From positions 1,714,001 through 1,778,000 of the forward strand of contig NZ_CP011801.1 in NCBI RefSeq assembly GCF_001273775.1: DNA of 64,000 nucleotides, read 5' to 3'. The DNA comes from Nitrospira moscoviensis (GTDB lineage Bacteria; Nitrospirota; Nitrospiria; Nitrospirales; Nitrospiraceae). The notes beneath the pieces were generated by a model. It searched no databases. It was not told the origin of the DNA and was given only the letters and a program-made list of their open reading frames with translations. A program made the translations under genes and the position numbers. Position 1 is the stretch's first letter, and every line of letters starts with the position of its first letter. Shown one piece after another: positions 1-7,879 of the stretch.

Positions 1-12
1 GTCCGGGGAAGC

Positions 13-1071
13 TTGAGTCGCATCGGTGACGCGCGGCTGACGCGCGGACGGTGGTGGGCGGTCTTGGCATCGCTATCGACGACGGCGGTTCTGCTCCTGT
101 TCGTCTCCCTGCAATTCGGCACGCAGTGGATCGGACTCGGAGACATCGTGGATCTCGTCATGCGCGCCCTGCGCGAAGGGCGGCTGGACCATGACGCGAT
201 CGGCACGGCCGGCGTGATCCTGTTTCAGGTGAGATTGCCGCGGGTCTTGCTGGGTTTTCTCGTCGGGGCCTGTTTAGCGGCCGTGGGGGTCGTGCTGCAA
301 GCGCTGCTGCGCAACCCCCTCGCCGATCCTTACGTACTCGGCGTGTCCAGCGGTGCGGCGCTCGGTGTGGCGCTCGCCATCCTTCTGGGGATCGGCACGA
401 CCGTGTTTGAGCTGTCTGCCTTGCCGCTGTGCGGCTTTGCCGGAGGCCTGTTGTCCCTGGTGGTGGTCTATCGTATGGCGGCCTCCTATGGCCGGCTGCC
501 CATCCACAGCCTGCTGCTCGCGGGAGTCATTCTGAACGCGATCCTCTCGGCCGTCATCATGTTCATCACCTCCATTATGGAGCCGAACCGCGCCGCCGGG
601 GTGATGACCTGGCTCTTGGGAAATCTCACTGCGCCTTCGTATCCGGCGCTGGCCGTCTTGGCCTTGTACCTGATCGGGGGGATGCTCCTCCTCTTGAGGC
701 AGGCGCCGGCGTTGAACGTGCTCACGTTGGGCGAGGAATCGGCTCGATCCTTGGGCGTCGAGACGGAAGGGGTCAAGCGCGCGGTCTACGCTCTGTCCGC
801 CCTGATCACCGGGGCGGTCGTGTCGATGAGCGGCATGATCGGATTTGTGGGGATGATGGTGCCTCACGCGGTCCGGCTTCTGCTGGGGGTGGACCATCGC
901 CTGCTGTTACCGGCTTCAGCGCTTGCCGGAGGGATGCTGCTCATGGTGGCCGACACCGTCGCACGGACGCTGCTCAGTCCGTCCGAGATTCCCGTCGGAA
1001 TCATCACGGCGCTGGCGGGAGGGCCGTTCTTCATCTATCTCCTGGCATGGAGAAGGGATCGATTGTTGTGA
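13..1071 (+). CDS. btuC: FecCD-family ABC importer permease, probable BtuC
   Basis: This is the inner-membrane channel of an ABC importer of the iron-siderophore/cobalamin family (FecCD/BtuC), 352 residues and the usual length. The protein is almost entirely hydrophobic segments with short loops. It carries family-typical stretches such as RLPRVLLGFLVGACLA near residue 75, the NPLADPYVLGVSSGAALG loop near 100, and GMIGFVGMMVPHAVRLL near 275. The start is a TTG at the window edge; an earlier start outside the window cannot be excluded. The ATPase gene follows with a GTGA overlap, and a B12 riboswitch and B12 receptor come next, so the substrate is probably cobalamin. That substrate call is inferred from context, because the family alone does not separate B12 from iron chelates. 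A binding protein (btuF) is expected just upstream. Confidence 0.88.
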   Translation: MSRIGDARLTRGRWWAVLASLSTTAVLLLFVSLQFGTQWIGLGDIVDLVMRALREGRLDHDAIGTAGVILFQVRLPRVLLGFLVGACLAAVGVVLQALLRNPLADPYVLGVSSGAALGVALAILLGIGTTVFELSALPLCGFAGGLLSLVVVYRMAASYGRLPIHSLLLAGVILNAILSAVIMFITSIMEPNRAAGVMTWLLGNLTAPSYPALAVLALYLIGGMLLLLRQAPALNVLTLGEESARSLGVETEGVKRAVYALSALITGAVVSMSGMIGFVGMMVPHAVRLLLGVDHRLLLPASALAGGMLLMVADTVARTLLSPSEIPVGIITALAGGPFFIYLLAWRRDRLL

Positions 1072-1937
1072 GAACGGCTCCCTATGGGCATCGCTCCGCT
1101 TTCGGCGCCGCGGCCTCCGCCGCGGCCTACCTGGTCCAATCGGTTCGGTTTCGATATCGCGCTGGATCCCACAGAGAGGCTTCATGGGTACTGGATGGTT
1201 TGACCTTCCAGGTCGAGCCGGGAGAGGTGCTTGGGATCGTCGGTCCGAACGGATCCGGCAAATCGTCGTTGCTCAAACTCCTCGCGAAGGTGTTGCAGCC
1301 TCAGGAAGGGAAGATCGAGATGTTCGGGCGGGAGCTGACTTCGTTGGCCCAGGACGAAATTGCCAGGACGGCGGCCTTGGTGCCGCAGGACAGCCAGCAG
1401 ATTTTTCCGTTCACCGTCTTAGAGACCGTGCTCATGGGCCGGTATCCGCATCATGAACGAACGGCCTGGGCTGGATTCGGCTGGGAGAATGAAGAGGATC
1501 TCGCCGTCGCTGAGCAGGCGATGGCTGCGGCCGATATCCGTCATCTCGCGGGGCGTGCCGTCACCGATCTGTCCGGCGGTGAGCGGCAACGTTGCGTGAT
1601 CGCGCGCGCCCTGGCGCAGCGGCCGGACGTACTCTTGCTGGATGAGCCGACGGCGTTTCTCGATCTGCCGCACCAGATCGACATTTGTACGATTGTGCGG
1701 CGGCAACAGGAAGAGCGGGGTCTGACCGTCATCCTGGTCTCACATGATTTGACCCTGGCGAGCCAGTACTGCGATCGGATCCTGATGCTCAAAGAAGGGC
1801 GCTTGTTCCGCCTCGGAACGCCTGAGGCGGTCATCCGCCCGGAAGTCATTCGTGACGTCTACGGCTGTGAGGTGTTGGTGGACCGGCATCCGGAATCGGG
1901 GTTGCCGCGCGTGACGCTGCCGGCCAGGAGTCTGTGA
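1068..1937 (+). CDS. btuD: ABC importer ATPase, probable BtuD
   Basis: This ATP-binding subunit should partner the permease just upstream. It shows Walker A GPNGSGKSS, the Q-loop in LVPQDSQQ, the signature LSGGERQRC, Walker B VLLLDEPTAFLD and the switch histidine in LVSHDL. The chosen start is GTG 1068, which overlaps the permease stop as GTGA and has an AAGGG about 10 bases upstream. An ATG at 1047 in the same frame is the alternative. This gives 289 residues, slightly longer than the E. coli BtuD/FecE class. After the stop there is no obvious terminator before the riboswitch. Iron-chelate import remains a possible alternative role. Confidence 0.87.
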   Translation: MRTAPYGHRSAFGAAASAAAYLVQSVRFRYRAGSHREASWVLDGLTFQVEPGEVLGIVGPNGSGKSSLLKLLAKVLQPQEGKIEMFGRELTSLAQDEIARTAALVPQDSQQIFPFTVLETVLMGRYPHHERTAWAGFGWENEEDLAVAEQAMAAADIRHLAGRAVTDLSGGERQRCVIARALAQRPDVLLLDEPTAFLDLPHQIDICTIVRRQQEERGLTVILVSHDLTLASQYCDRILMLKEGRLFRLGTPEAVIRPEVIRDVYGCEVLVDRHPESGLPRVTLPARSL

Positions 1938-2027
1938 GAGAGCGCGGGAAGGGCCCGTACCCAGCCTGCCCGTTCATCGTCAAGGGTACGTGCGTTCATC
2001 AATTGTGGAGGGAGTTGTAGAAGTCAG

Positions 2028-2250
2028 CCGTCGGTGACGGGGAAGATGGTGCAAATCCATCACGGTGCCGCCACTGTAAGCGGGGAGTGATCCTGCAATT
2101 GCCACTGTCTGAAGGACAGTGACAGGTGACAAGTGACCAGTGACGAGAGGGGAATGTGAACTCGTCACGCGTCACGCGCCACGCGTCACTGTCCCTGGAT
2201 GGGAAGGCGCAGGAAAACAGCGATCCGCAAGTCAGGAGACCCAACCGACG
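2028..2250 (+). promoter_or_regulatory. Cobalamin (AdoCbl) riboswitch
   Basis: The conserved parts appear in the family order: GGGGAAGATGGTGCAAATCC at 2038-2057, GCCGCCACTGTAAGCGGGGA (the B12-box region, 2067-2086), GCCACTGTC at 2101-2109, then GGGAAGGC near 2201 and GTCAGGAGACC at 2231-2241. It lies in the leader of the BtuB-like receptor gene and very likely represses it, and perhaps the whole downstream cluster, when cobalamin is plentiful. Unusually, the variable stem between GCCACTG and GGGAAGG is a long hairpin of heptad repeats (see the repeat at 2115-2193). The outer limits of the element are approximate. Confidence 0.92.
2115..2193. repeat. Heptad (xxGTGAC) inverted-repeat hairpin inside the riboswitch
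   Basis: The left arm 2115-2147 is made of GTGAC-containing heptads and the right arm 2161-2193 is nearly its reverse complement (GTCACGC heptads). This gives a stem of about 33 bp with a handful of mismatches and a 13-nt loop. The same heptad family recurs around the start of cobS (9611-9744). Here the element occupies the riboswitch's variable peripheral stem, where length changes are tolerated. Confidence 0.8.
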
Positions 2251-2323
2251 GACGTGTCCGAGGAGCCGGCCGGAGCCTATCTCCGCGTCAGGCTCCTTAC
2301 CCTTCGAGCCAAAGGGGGCCAAC

Positions 2324-4348
2324 ATGTCCGTATTGTTTTGGAGTCGCTGTTCAATCGTCCTGAGCGTGTGTCTGTCCTTGCCGCTGGTCATCGAAGCCGG
2401 CCGTGCGTCGGCGGGAGACGGGGCCGATCCCGATGCGATCGAAACCAGGGAAGTCGTGATCAGCGCGACGAAAACCCCGGTGCCGGTCGAGCACCTCACC
2501 AGCTCCGTTCAAGTCATCACCGGAGAATATATTGAGCGGAGAAAGATCCGGTCGGTCATCGAGGCCCTGCGTCTTGCCGAGGGAGTGTTCGCATCATCGA
2601 GCGGCGGTCCCGGGACCGAAGCGACGGTGAAAATGCGCGGCGCATTCGCCCGGCACACCTTGGTGCTGATCGACGGGGTCATCGTCAACAGTCCCACCAC
2701 GGGAGCGTATGACTTCGGCAATTTAACGGCGGAAAACATCGACCGCATAGAAATTCTGCGGGGCGCGCAAAGCATGCTCTATGGGTCCGATGCGATGGGC
2801 GGCGTGATCAATATTTACACCAAGCGAGGGATCGGCCGACCGACGGTCCGTGCGTTTGCGGAATATGGATCGTTTACGACGCTCCGCGAGAGCGCACAGG
2901 TCTCCGGCGCCAAGGGACCGTTTGATCTGTCGGCGTCACTGCTGCGGTGGGACGCGAGCAGTTTCTCCGCCATCAACTATCGTCGTGGTGCCACCGAGCG
3001 GGATGGGTTCCACAACTGGAATGCATCCGGCAAGCTGGGTGTTTCGTTGCCGAAGGACGGCCGCCTGGAATTCAATTTCCGCTGGTACAACTCGGATGTG
3101 AACTTCGACGGGTTCGCCGACAGCGGCGCCCCGGCCGACATCCTTGGTTCCAGGCAGACTACACGGAACTTGATCGTGAGCGGAGTGTACAGCCAGCCTA
3201 TCACCTCCTGGTGGTCTCAGGCACTGACGCTCGCCCGCTCCAATCAACGATCCCTCATCACGAGCGGACCTGTGGGGCGGAATCTGAATACCGGGGAAGT
3301 CATCACGGCCAGTCCGCTTTCCTGCTTTCCGAACTTTGACAGCTGCTTTACGCCGTTCTCGACCGATTTGGAAGTCCTCAATCATCGATTGGAATGGCAG
3401 CATAATATCCAGGTCGGCAAGCCGCTCCTGTTGACGGCCGGATATCAGTTCCGGGAAGAGCAGGGAGATGCGTCAGGTTTCTTCGGCGGAGCCACCCCGA
3501 ACAAGCGCCTGGCGTCGCATGCAGGATTCGCACAGGCGCAGGTCAGTCTCTGGGATCGTGTCGCCGTGACGGGAGGCATTCGCCAAGATCACTACAATAT
3601 TTTTGGAGACGCGACGACCTATCGCGTGACGGCCGGCTATCTGCACCAGGAAACAGGGACGAAACTGCGGGCAAGCTACGGAACAGGCTTTCGAGCTCCC
3701 ACCTTGAACGATCTCTTCTTCCAGGGATTCGGCAATCCCAATCTTCAGCCCGAGAAAAACAAGAGCGCCGATGTGGGTGTGGATCAGAGCTTGTTCGATG
3801 GCAAGCTAAAGGTGAGCGTCGTCCATTTTTGGAACCGTTTCGATAATCTGATCACCTTTTTATCGGTCCCCAGTCCCAACTGTCCACAAGCGACTTTTGG
3901 ATTTTGTCCGGTCAACGTTGCCTCGGCCAAGACACAGGGATGGGAAACCAGCTTCCGATACCAGATCATCAAGGAGTTGTTCGCCTACGGGCAATATACG
4001 ATGACGATGACAAGAGCCTACTCGGTGCCGGGTCGACCCGAGAACACGAGGCTTCCGCGATGGCCCTTCGATCAAGCCACTGCGGGACTCGAATATCATC
4101 CGATTGAAACCGCTCGCGTAAATCTCGATTATCGATTTGTCGGGGCGCGAAACAATGACACGGCGAATAGTCCGGGTCAGAAGCAAGGGTCGTTTGGAGT
4201 CTTCAACGTGTCCGCCAGCTACGACGTGACGAAGCAATGGCAAGTGTATGCCCGTGCGGAAAACTTGTTGAATCAAAGGTATGAAGAAATTCTGTTCTTT
4301 GGAACACCAGTGCGGTCTATCTTTGCCGGCGTCAAGCTGGTGTATTAA
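2324..4348 (+). CDS. btuB: TonB-dependent outer-membrane cobalamin receptor, BtuB-like
   Basis: This outer-membrane beta-barrel takes up cobalamin using TonB energy, and its 674 residues match the BtuB class. The start is ATG 2324, preceded by AAAGGGGG and followed by a clear signal peptide (VLSVCLSLPLVIEAG, cut near ASAG). A TonB-box-like stretch (EVVISATKT) and the plug domain follow (IEALRLAEGV; GPGTEATVKMRG; IEILRGAQSMLYGSDAMGGV). The rest is barrel strands, ending in the aromatic residue Y (VKLVY), as outer-membrane proteins do. The reading frame is open further upstream through the riboswitch, but that part is not protein-like. The riboswitch directly in front supports the B12 assignment over a siderophore receptor. 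Confidence 0.92.
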   Translation: MSVLFWSRCSIVLSVCLSLPLVIEAGRASAGDGADPDAIETREVVISATKTPVPVEHLTSSVQVITGEYIERRKIRSVIEALRLAEGVFASSSGGPGTEATVKMRGAFARHTLVLIDGVIVNSPTTGAYDFGNLTAENIDRIEILRGAQSMLYGSDAMGGVINIYTKRGIGRPTVRAFAEYGSFTTLRESAQVSGAKGPFDLSASLLRWDASSFSAINYRRGATERDGFHNWNASGKLGVSLPKDGRLEFNFRWYNSDVNFDGFADSGAPADILGSRQTTRNLIVSGVYSQPITSWWSQALTLARSNQRSLITSGPVGRNLNTGEVITASPLSCFPNFDSCFTPFSTDLEVLNHRLEWQHNIQVGKPLLLTAGYQFREEQGDASGFFGGATPNKRLASHAGFAQAQVSLWDRVAVTGGIRQDHYNIFGDATTYRVTAGYLHQETGTKLRASYGTGFRAPTLNDLFFQGFGNPNLQPEKNKSADVGVDQSLFDGKLKVSVVHFWNRFDNLITFLSVPSPNCPQATFGFCPVNVASAKTQGWETSFRYQIIKELFAYGQYTMTMTRAYSVPGRPENTRLPRWPFDQATAGLEYHPIETARVNLDYRFVGARNNDTANSPGQKQGSFGVFNVSASYDVTKQWQVYARAENLLNQRYEEILFFGTPVRSIFAGVKLVY

Positions 4349-4359
4349 TTGAGTCCAAC

Positions 4360-5766
4360 ATGACCTTCCCCCGTTTGATCATCGCCGGCACGCAGAGCGG
4401 GGTCGGCAAAACGACCGTGACGCTCGCCATCCTGGCGGCCTTGCGCCAGCGGGGCCGCCGTGTCCAGCCGTTCAAGGTGGGACCTGATTTCATCGACTCC
4501 GGCCACCACACGGCGGTGACCGGCCGCCCCTCCCGCAACTTGGACGGCTGGATGCTGGGGGAGAGCGTCAATCGCGAGATTTTTGTGCGCGCTGCCGCCG
4601 AAGCGGACATCTCCATTATAGAAGGGATGATGGGGTTGTTCGACGGCAGCTCGCCGGTGAGTGACACCGGGAGCACGGCCGAACTGGCAAAGCAGCTCGC
4701 CGCGCCGGTCTTGCTGGTGATCGACGGAAGCGCGATGGCCCGCTCGGCGGCGGCCATGGCATCGGGCTATGCCAAGTTCGATCCCGATGTCCATGTCGCC
4801 GGCGTCCTGTTCAATCGTGTGGCCGGGGAAGGGCATTACCGGCTGCTGAAGGAAGCAGTCGAAGCGGAGACCGATCTCGCGGTCGTGGGTTATCTGAAGC
4901 CTGATCCGGCCGTCACGGTTCCGGATCGGCATCTCGGTCTGGTGACCGCGATCGAAGAAGGTTCGACGGAACTCTATGACCGGCTGGCCAAGGCGGCAGC
5001 GGAGACGATCGACGTAGATCGAGTGGAGGCGCTGGCGCATGGTGCAGGACATCTTGCCTCCCTCCCTAGCCCTCCCCACTTGAGGGGGAGGGGTTGGGTG
5101 GGGGGATCAGTTCGCATCGGCGTCGCCTACGATCCGGCCTTTGGTTTTTACTATCAGGACAATCTGGATTTGCTGAAAGCGGAGGGTGCCGAGATCGTGA
5201 ACTTTTCTCCGCTCCGCGATCGGGCGTTGCCCGACGTGGCTATGTTGTATCTCGGCGGCGGCTATCCCGAACTGCACGGCCCGGCGCTGTCGGAGAATGT
5301 GGGGATGCGGCAGGCTATTCGCGCGTTTGCCGAGCGCGGCGGAGTTATTTATGCGGAGTGCGGCGGCATGATGTACCTCACGCAAGCCATCCGTGATTTC
5401 GAAGGGCGCGCGCACGACATGGTCGGGCTGTTTCCAGCCGAAGCGGTGATGAAGAAAGCCGATCTGACATTGGGGTACCGGACTGTGGAGCTGTCACGGG
5501 ATTGCTTGCTTGGAGCCGCCGGTATGATGGCGCGCGGGCATGAGTTCCATTACTCCACGCTGATTCCACGAGGGTCGCTTCAGTATGCCTGCGCGATCAG
5601 CGATGCGCGAGGGAGCTCAAGGGGGCAGGACGGGCTTGTGACGGGCCGTGTGCTGGCGCTCTATACTCATGTGCATTTTGCCAGCCGGCCGCAGCTGGCG
5701 GCGGCGCTGGTAGATGCCGCCAGCCGGGCAACCAGCAGGGTTTCCGCGAGTCAGACTGGAGTCTGA
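4360..5766 (+). CDS. cbiA: Cobyrinic acid a,c-diamide synthase (CbiA/CobB)
   Basis: It amidates the a and c side chains of cobyrinic acid using ATP and glutamine. The N-terminal domain has the P-loop GTQSGVGKTT (residues 10-19) and GLFDGSSPVSDTGSTAELA. The C-terminal class I glutaminase domain has LYLGGGYPELH and the nucleophile C334 in YAECGGMMYL; HVHFASRP near the end includes the glutaminase histidine. The 468-residue length is normal. At residues about 233-249, in the linker between the two domains, lies an in-frame insertion encoded by a G/C palindrome (5057-5105). The downstream adenosyltransferase starts in the overlapping TGATG. Confidence 0.93.
   Translation: MTFPRLIIAGTQSGVGKTTVTLAILAALRQRGRRVQPFKVGPDFIDSGHHTAVTGRPSRNLDGWMLGESVNREIFVRAAAEADISIIEGMMGLFDGSSPVSDTGSTAELAKQLAAPVLLVIDGSAMARSAAAMASGYAKFDPDVHVAGVLFNRVAGEGHYRLLKEAVEAETDLAVVGYLKPDPAVTVPDRHLGLVTAIEEGSTELYDRLAKAAAETIDVDRVEALAHGAGHLASLPSPPHLRGRGWVGGSVRIGVAYDPAFGFYYQDNLDLLKAEGAEIVNFSPLRDRALPDVAMLYLGGGYPELHGPALSENVGMRQAIRAFAERGGVIYAECGGMMYLTQAIRDFEGRAHDMVGLFPAEAVMKKADLTLGYRTVELSRDCLLGAAGMMARGHEFHYSTLIPRGSLQYACAISDARGSSRGQDGLVTGRVLALYTHVHFASRPQLAAALVDAASRATSRVSASQTGV
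5057..5105. repeat. G/C-rich palindromic element inside cbiA
   Basis: A pyrimidine arm (CCTCCCTCCCTAGCCCTCCCC, first 20 bases from 5057) is followed by ACTTGA and then a purine arm of G runs to 5105. The element is translated in frame as an LPSPPHLRGRGWVGG-type linker between the synthetase and glutaminase domains. Two related elements lie inside hsdR. Confidence 0.7.
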
Positions 5767-6365
5767 TGGTCGATCAGGACGAGCATAAGGCCCGCATGCA
5801 ACGGCTCAAAGCGTCGGTGGATCGGCGCATCGAGGCGGCGCAGCAAGAAAAAGGGTTGGTGATCGTCTACACCGGCGCCGGCAAGGGAAAGACCACCGCT
5901 GCGCTGGGCATGGCCTTGCGTTGCATCGGTCACGGCATGAAGGTGGCGGTCGTGCAGTTCATCAAGGGCGCCATCGACACCGCGGAAGAACGAGCGTTGA
6001 AATCGTTCGGCGACCGAGTGACGTTTTTGCGGATGGGCGAAGGCTACACCTGGGAAACGCAGAACCGCGAGCGGGATACCCAGTTCGCTCGGCGCGCCTG
6101 GGAGAAAGCCGGAGAATTTCTGTGCGATCCATCCTATCCAATGGTGATCCTCGACGAGTTCAATATTGCGCTGCAGCATGGCTACGTGGATGTGGCAGAC
6201 GTCTTGCCGGTGCTTCGAGCCCGTCCTCCGATGCAGCATGTCGTGATCACCGGTCGCGCCGCCAGCGATGTGTTGATCGCAGAGGCCGATCTGGTCACTG
6301 AGATGAAACAGGTGAAGCATCCCTTTCGCAAAGGCATCAAGGCACAGGCCGGGGTGGAGTTTTAG
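5766..6365 (+). CDS. cobO: Cob(I)yrinic acid a,c-diamide adenosyltransferase, CobO/CobA type
   Basis: It transfers the 5'-deoxyadenosyl group from ATP to the cobalt of reduced corrinoids. The 199-residue protein has the CobO P-loop GAGKGKTTAALGMALR (from residue 37), AVVQFIKG, and the Walker-B-like VILDEFNIAL. It starts at the ATG overlapping the cbiA stop (TGATG), so the two are translationally coupled. A second, unrelated adenosyltransferase of PduO type lies at 7283, so the cluster carries two enzymes for the same chemistry. Confidence 0.94.
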   Translation: MVDQDEHKARMQRLKASVDRRIEAAQQEKGLVIVYTGAGKGKTTAALGMALRCIGHGMKVAVVQFIKGAIDTAEERALKSFGDRVTFLRMGEGYTWETQNRERDTQFARRAWEKAGEFLCDPSYPMVILDEFNIALQHGYVDVADVLPVLRARPPMQHVVITGRAASDVLIAEADLVTEMKQVKHPFRKGIKAQAGVEF

Positions 6366-6375
6366 GGAGATCCGT

Positions 6376-6576
6376 ATGAGAGGGCCGGTGACCAAAACCT
6401 GTGAAGCCTGCGGCGCAACCTTTGAATGCGGCGGATACCAATGTTGGTGCGGGAAGATCGGCATTACAGAGCGGCAGATGGATTGGATCGCCGCACGATT
6501 CAAGGACTGCCTCTGTCCGACCTGCTTGGAAAAAGTCGGTGTCGGCGAGTTGGATCGGCAGTCCAACGATCGGTAG
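6376..6576 (+). CDS. Small cysteine-rich CWC-family protein
   Basis: This 66-residue protein has a paired cysteine pattern: CEAC (residues 9-12), C18, the name-giving CWC (23-25), and CLCPTC toward the end. Such spacing suggests a small metal-binding (zinc) fold. It matches what I know as the cysteine-rich CWC family, whose function is unknown. It sits 10 bases after cobO and 21 bases before bluB in the same direction, so it is probably co-transcribed with the B12 genes. A link to cobalt or corrinoid handling would be speculation. Confidence 0.75.
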   Translation: MRGPVTKTCEACGATFECGGYQCWCGKIGITERQMDWIAARFKDCLCPTCLEKVGVGELDRQSNDR

Positions 6577-6600
6577 AGACGGTGAACGGGTGAAACGGTG

Positions 6601-7398
6601 ATGCGGAGTGCCGGTCGGTTCTCAAACCTCGAGCGGGAGGCCGTGTACCGGTCGATTTTCGAGCGCCGTGATGTGCGCAAGAATTTTCTGCCGGCGCCGA
6701 TTCCGGATGACGTCTTAACGCGGTTGCTGACGGCGGCCCACCATGCCGGCTCCGTGGGGTTCATGCAGCCGTGGGATTTTGTGGTCATTCGCGATCGTGC
6801 GACCAAACGCGCGGTGAAAGATTTGTTCGACGATGCCAACGCCGAGGCAGCAGGCCGATATACAGGCGCCAAGGCTGAACTCTACCGGCGGCTCAAGCTC
6901 GAAGGAATCGAGGAAGCGCCGGTCAATCTCTGTGTGACCTGCAGCCGCCGGCGTGGCGGCCTGCACGTGCTGGGGCGTTCCACGGTGCGCGAGACAGACT
7001 TGTACAGCACGTGTTGCGCGATCCAAAATCTCTGGCTTGCCGCAAGGGCCGAAGGAATCGGCGTCGGATGGGTCAGCATTCTGGACCATGGAGCGGTGAA
7101 GCGGATACTCGGGATCCCCAGGCCGGTCAAAGTGCTGGCCTATCTCTGTCTGGGTTATGTCTCCGAGTTCGCCGCGCGCCCCGATCTGGAAACGGCAGGG
7201 TGGCGGAGCAGGATTCCGGTTGAACAACTCATTCATTCTGAGTCATGGGGAAACAGGATGCAGGGCGTGAGGAGGAACGTGGATGCGGATCACGAAGGTG
7301 TACACGCGAACCGGCGATGCGGGGCAGACGCGCTTGGCCGGCGGGCAGCAGGTGTGGAAGGACAGTCTCAGGGTCGACGCCTACGGCACGGTCGATGA
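6601..7398 (+). CDS. bluB: 5,6-dimethylbenzimidazole synthase BluB
   Basis: This flavin-destroying nitroreductase-fold enzyme makes the lower ligand of B12 from FMNH2 and O2. Family features are FERRDVRKNF near the start, PWDFVVIRD, the ETDLYSTCCAIQNLWLAARA helix, GVGWVSILD and YLCLGYV. A GTG at 6598 directly before the ATG is an alternative start. The conserved fold ends near residue 220 (VEQLIHSESWG), but the frame stays open for about 45 more codons and the stop lies 116 bases inside the next gene. The tail is unlike BluB, so it is either a tolerated extension or the result of a lost stop or a sequencing frameshift. Confidence 0.88.
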   Translation: MRSAGRFSNLEREAVYRSIFERRDVRKNFLPAPIPDDVLTRLLTAAHHAGSVGFMQPWDFVVIRDRATKRAVKDLFDDANAEAAGRYTGAKAELYRRLKLEGIEEAPVNLCVTCSRRRGGLHVLGRSTVRETDLYSTCCAIQNLWLAARAEGIGVGWVSILDHGAVKRILGIPRPVKVLAYLCLGYVSEFAARPDLETAGWRSRIPVEQLIHSESWGNRMQGVRRNVDADHEGVHANRRCGADALGRRAAGVEGQSQGRRLRHGR

Positions 7399-7879
7399 GT
7401 TGAACGCGTCGATCGGGATCGTGCGGGTGATGAATGCCGAGATGGGTGCCATGTACGCGGAAGCCCAGCAGTTGGAAGACGATCTGCGCTGGATTCAAAA
7501 CAAGCTGTTCGACATCGGGGGGATTCTTGCGACGGCCCCCGGTCAGACCTTCAAGCACATGCCGCAGGTCACGGAGAAGGACGTGACGAAGCTGGAAAAG
7601 ATGATCGACCGCCGCCAAAAAGACTTGGCTCCGCTCAAAGAGTTCATTCTGCCGGGAGGCGGAAAGGTGTCCGGCTTTCTCCATCAGGCCCGAACGATCG
7701 GGCGGCGAGCGGAACGCATCTGCGTGCGTCTGTCAAAAGAAGAGCCGGTCGATGCGGTTCTGATCAAGTATCTGAATCGCCTGAGCGATGCGCTGTTCGT
7801 GCTGGCGCGCTGGACGGCCAAGGTGCAGGGGGAGCCGGAGTTTTTGTGGGAGCGTGATGGCGCCAAGAAAACCGAATAG
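7283..7879 (+). CDS. pduO: Cob(I)alamin adenosyltransferase, PduO type
   Basis: An ATP:co(I)rrinoid adenosyltransferase of the PduO/EutT superfamily, 198 residues. The N-terminal ATP-binding signature is YTRTGDAGQTRLAGG (residues 7-21), followed by DAYGTVDELNASIG; the later helix carries ARTIGRRAERICVRLS and the end YLNRLSDALFVLARW, all family-typical. ATG 7283 has GAGGAAC upstream. It overlaps the bluB tail and, at its end, the start of cobU. It may serve salvage of cobalamin or cobinamide while CobO serves the de novo-type intermediates; that split is inference. Confidence 0.93.
   Translation: MRITKVYTRTGDAGQTRLAGGQQVWKDSLRVDAYGTVDELNASIGIVRVMNAEMGAMYAEAQQLEDDLRWIQNKLFDIGGILATAPGQTFKHMPQVTEKDVTKLEKMIDRRQKDLAPLKEFILPGGGKVSGFLHQARTIGRRAERICVRLSKEEPVDAVLIKYLNRLSDALFVLARWTAKVQGEPEFLWERDGAKKTE

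Noticed and set aside
2156..2323. Upstream extension of the btuB reading frame
   Set aside because: It runs through the riboswitch and repeat; the signal peptide begins at ATG 2324 behind a good ribosome-binding site.
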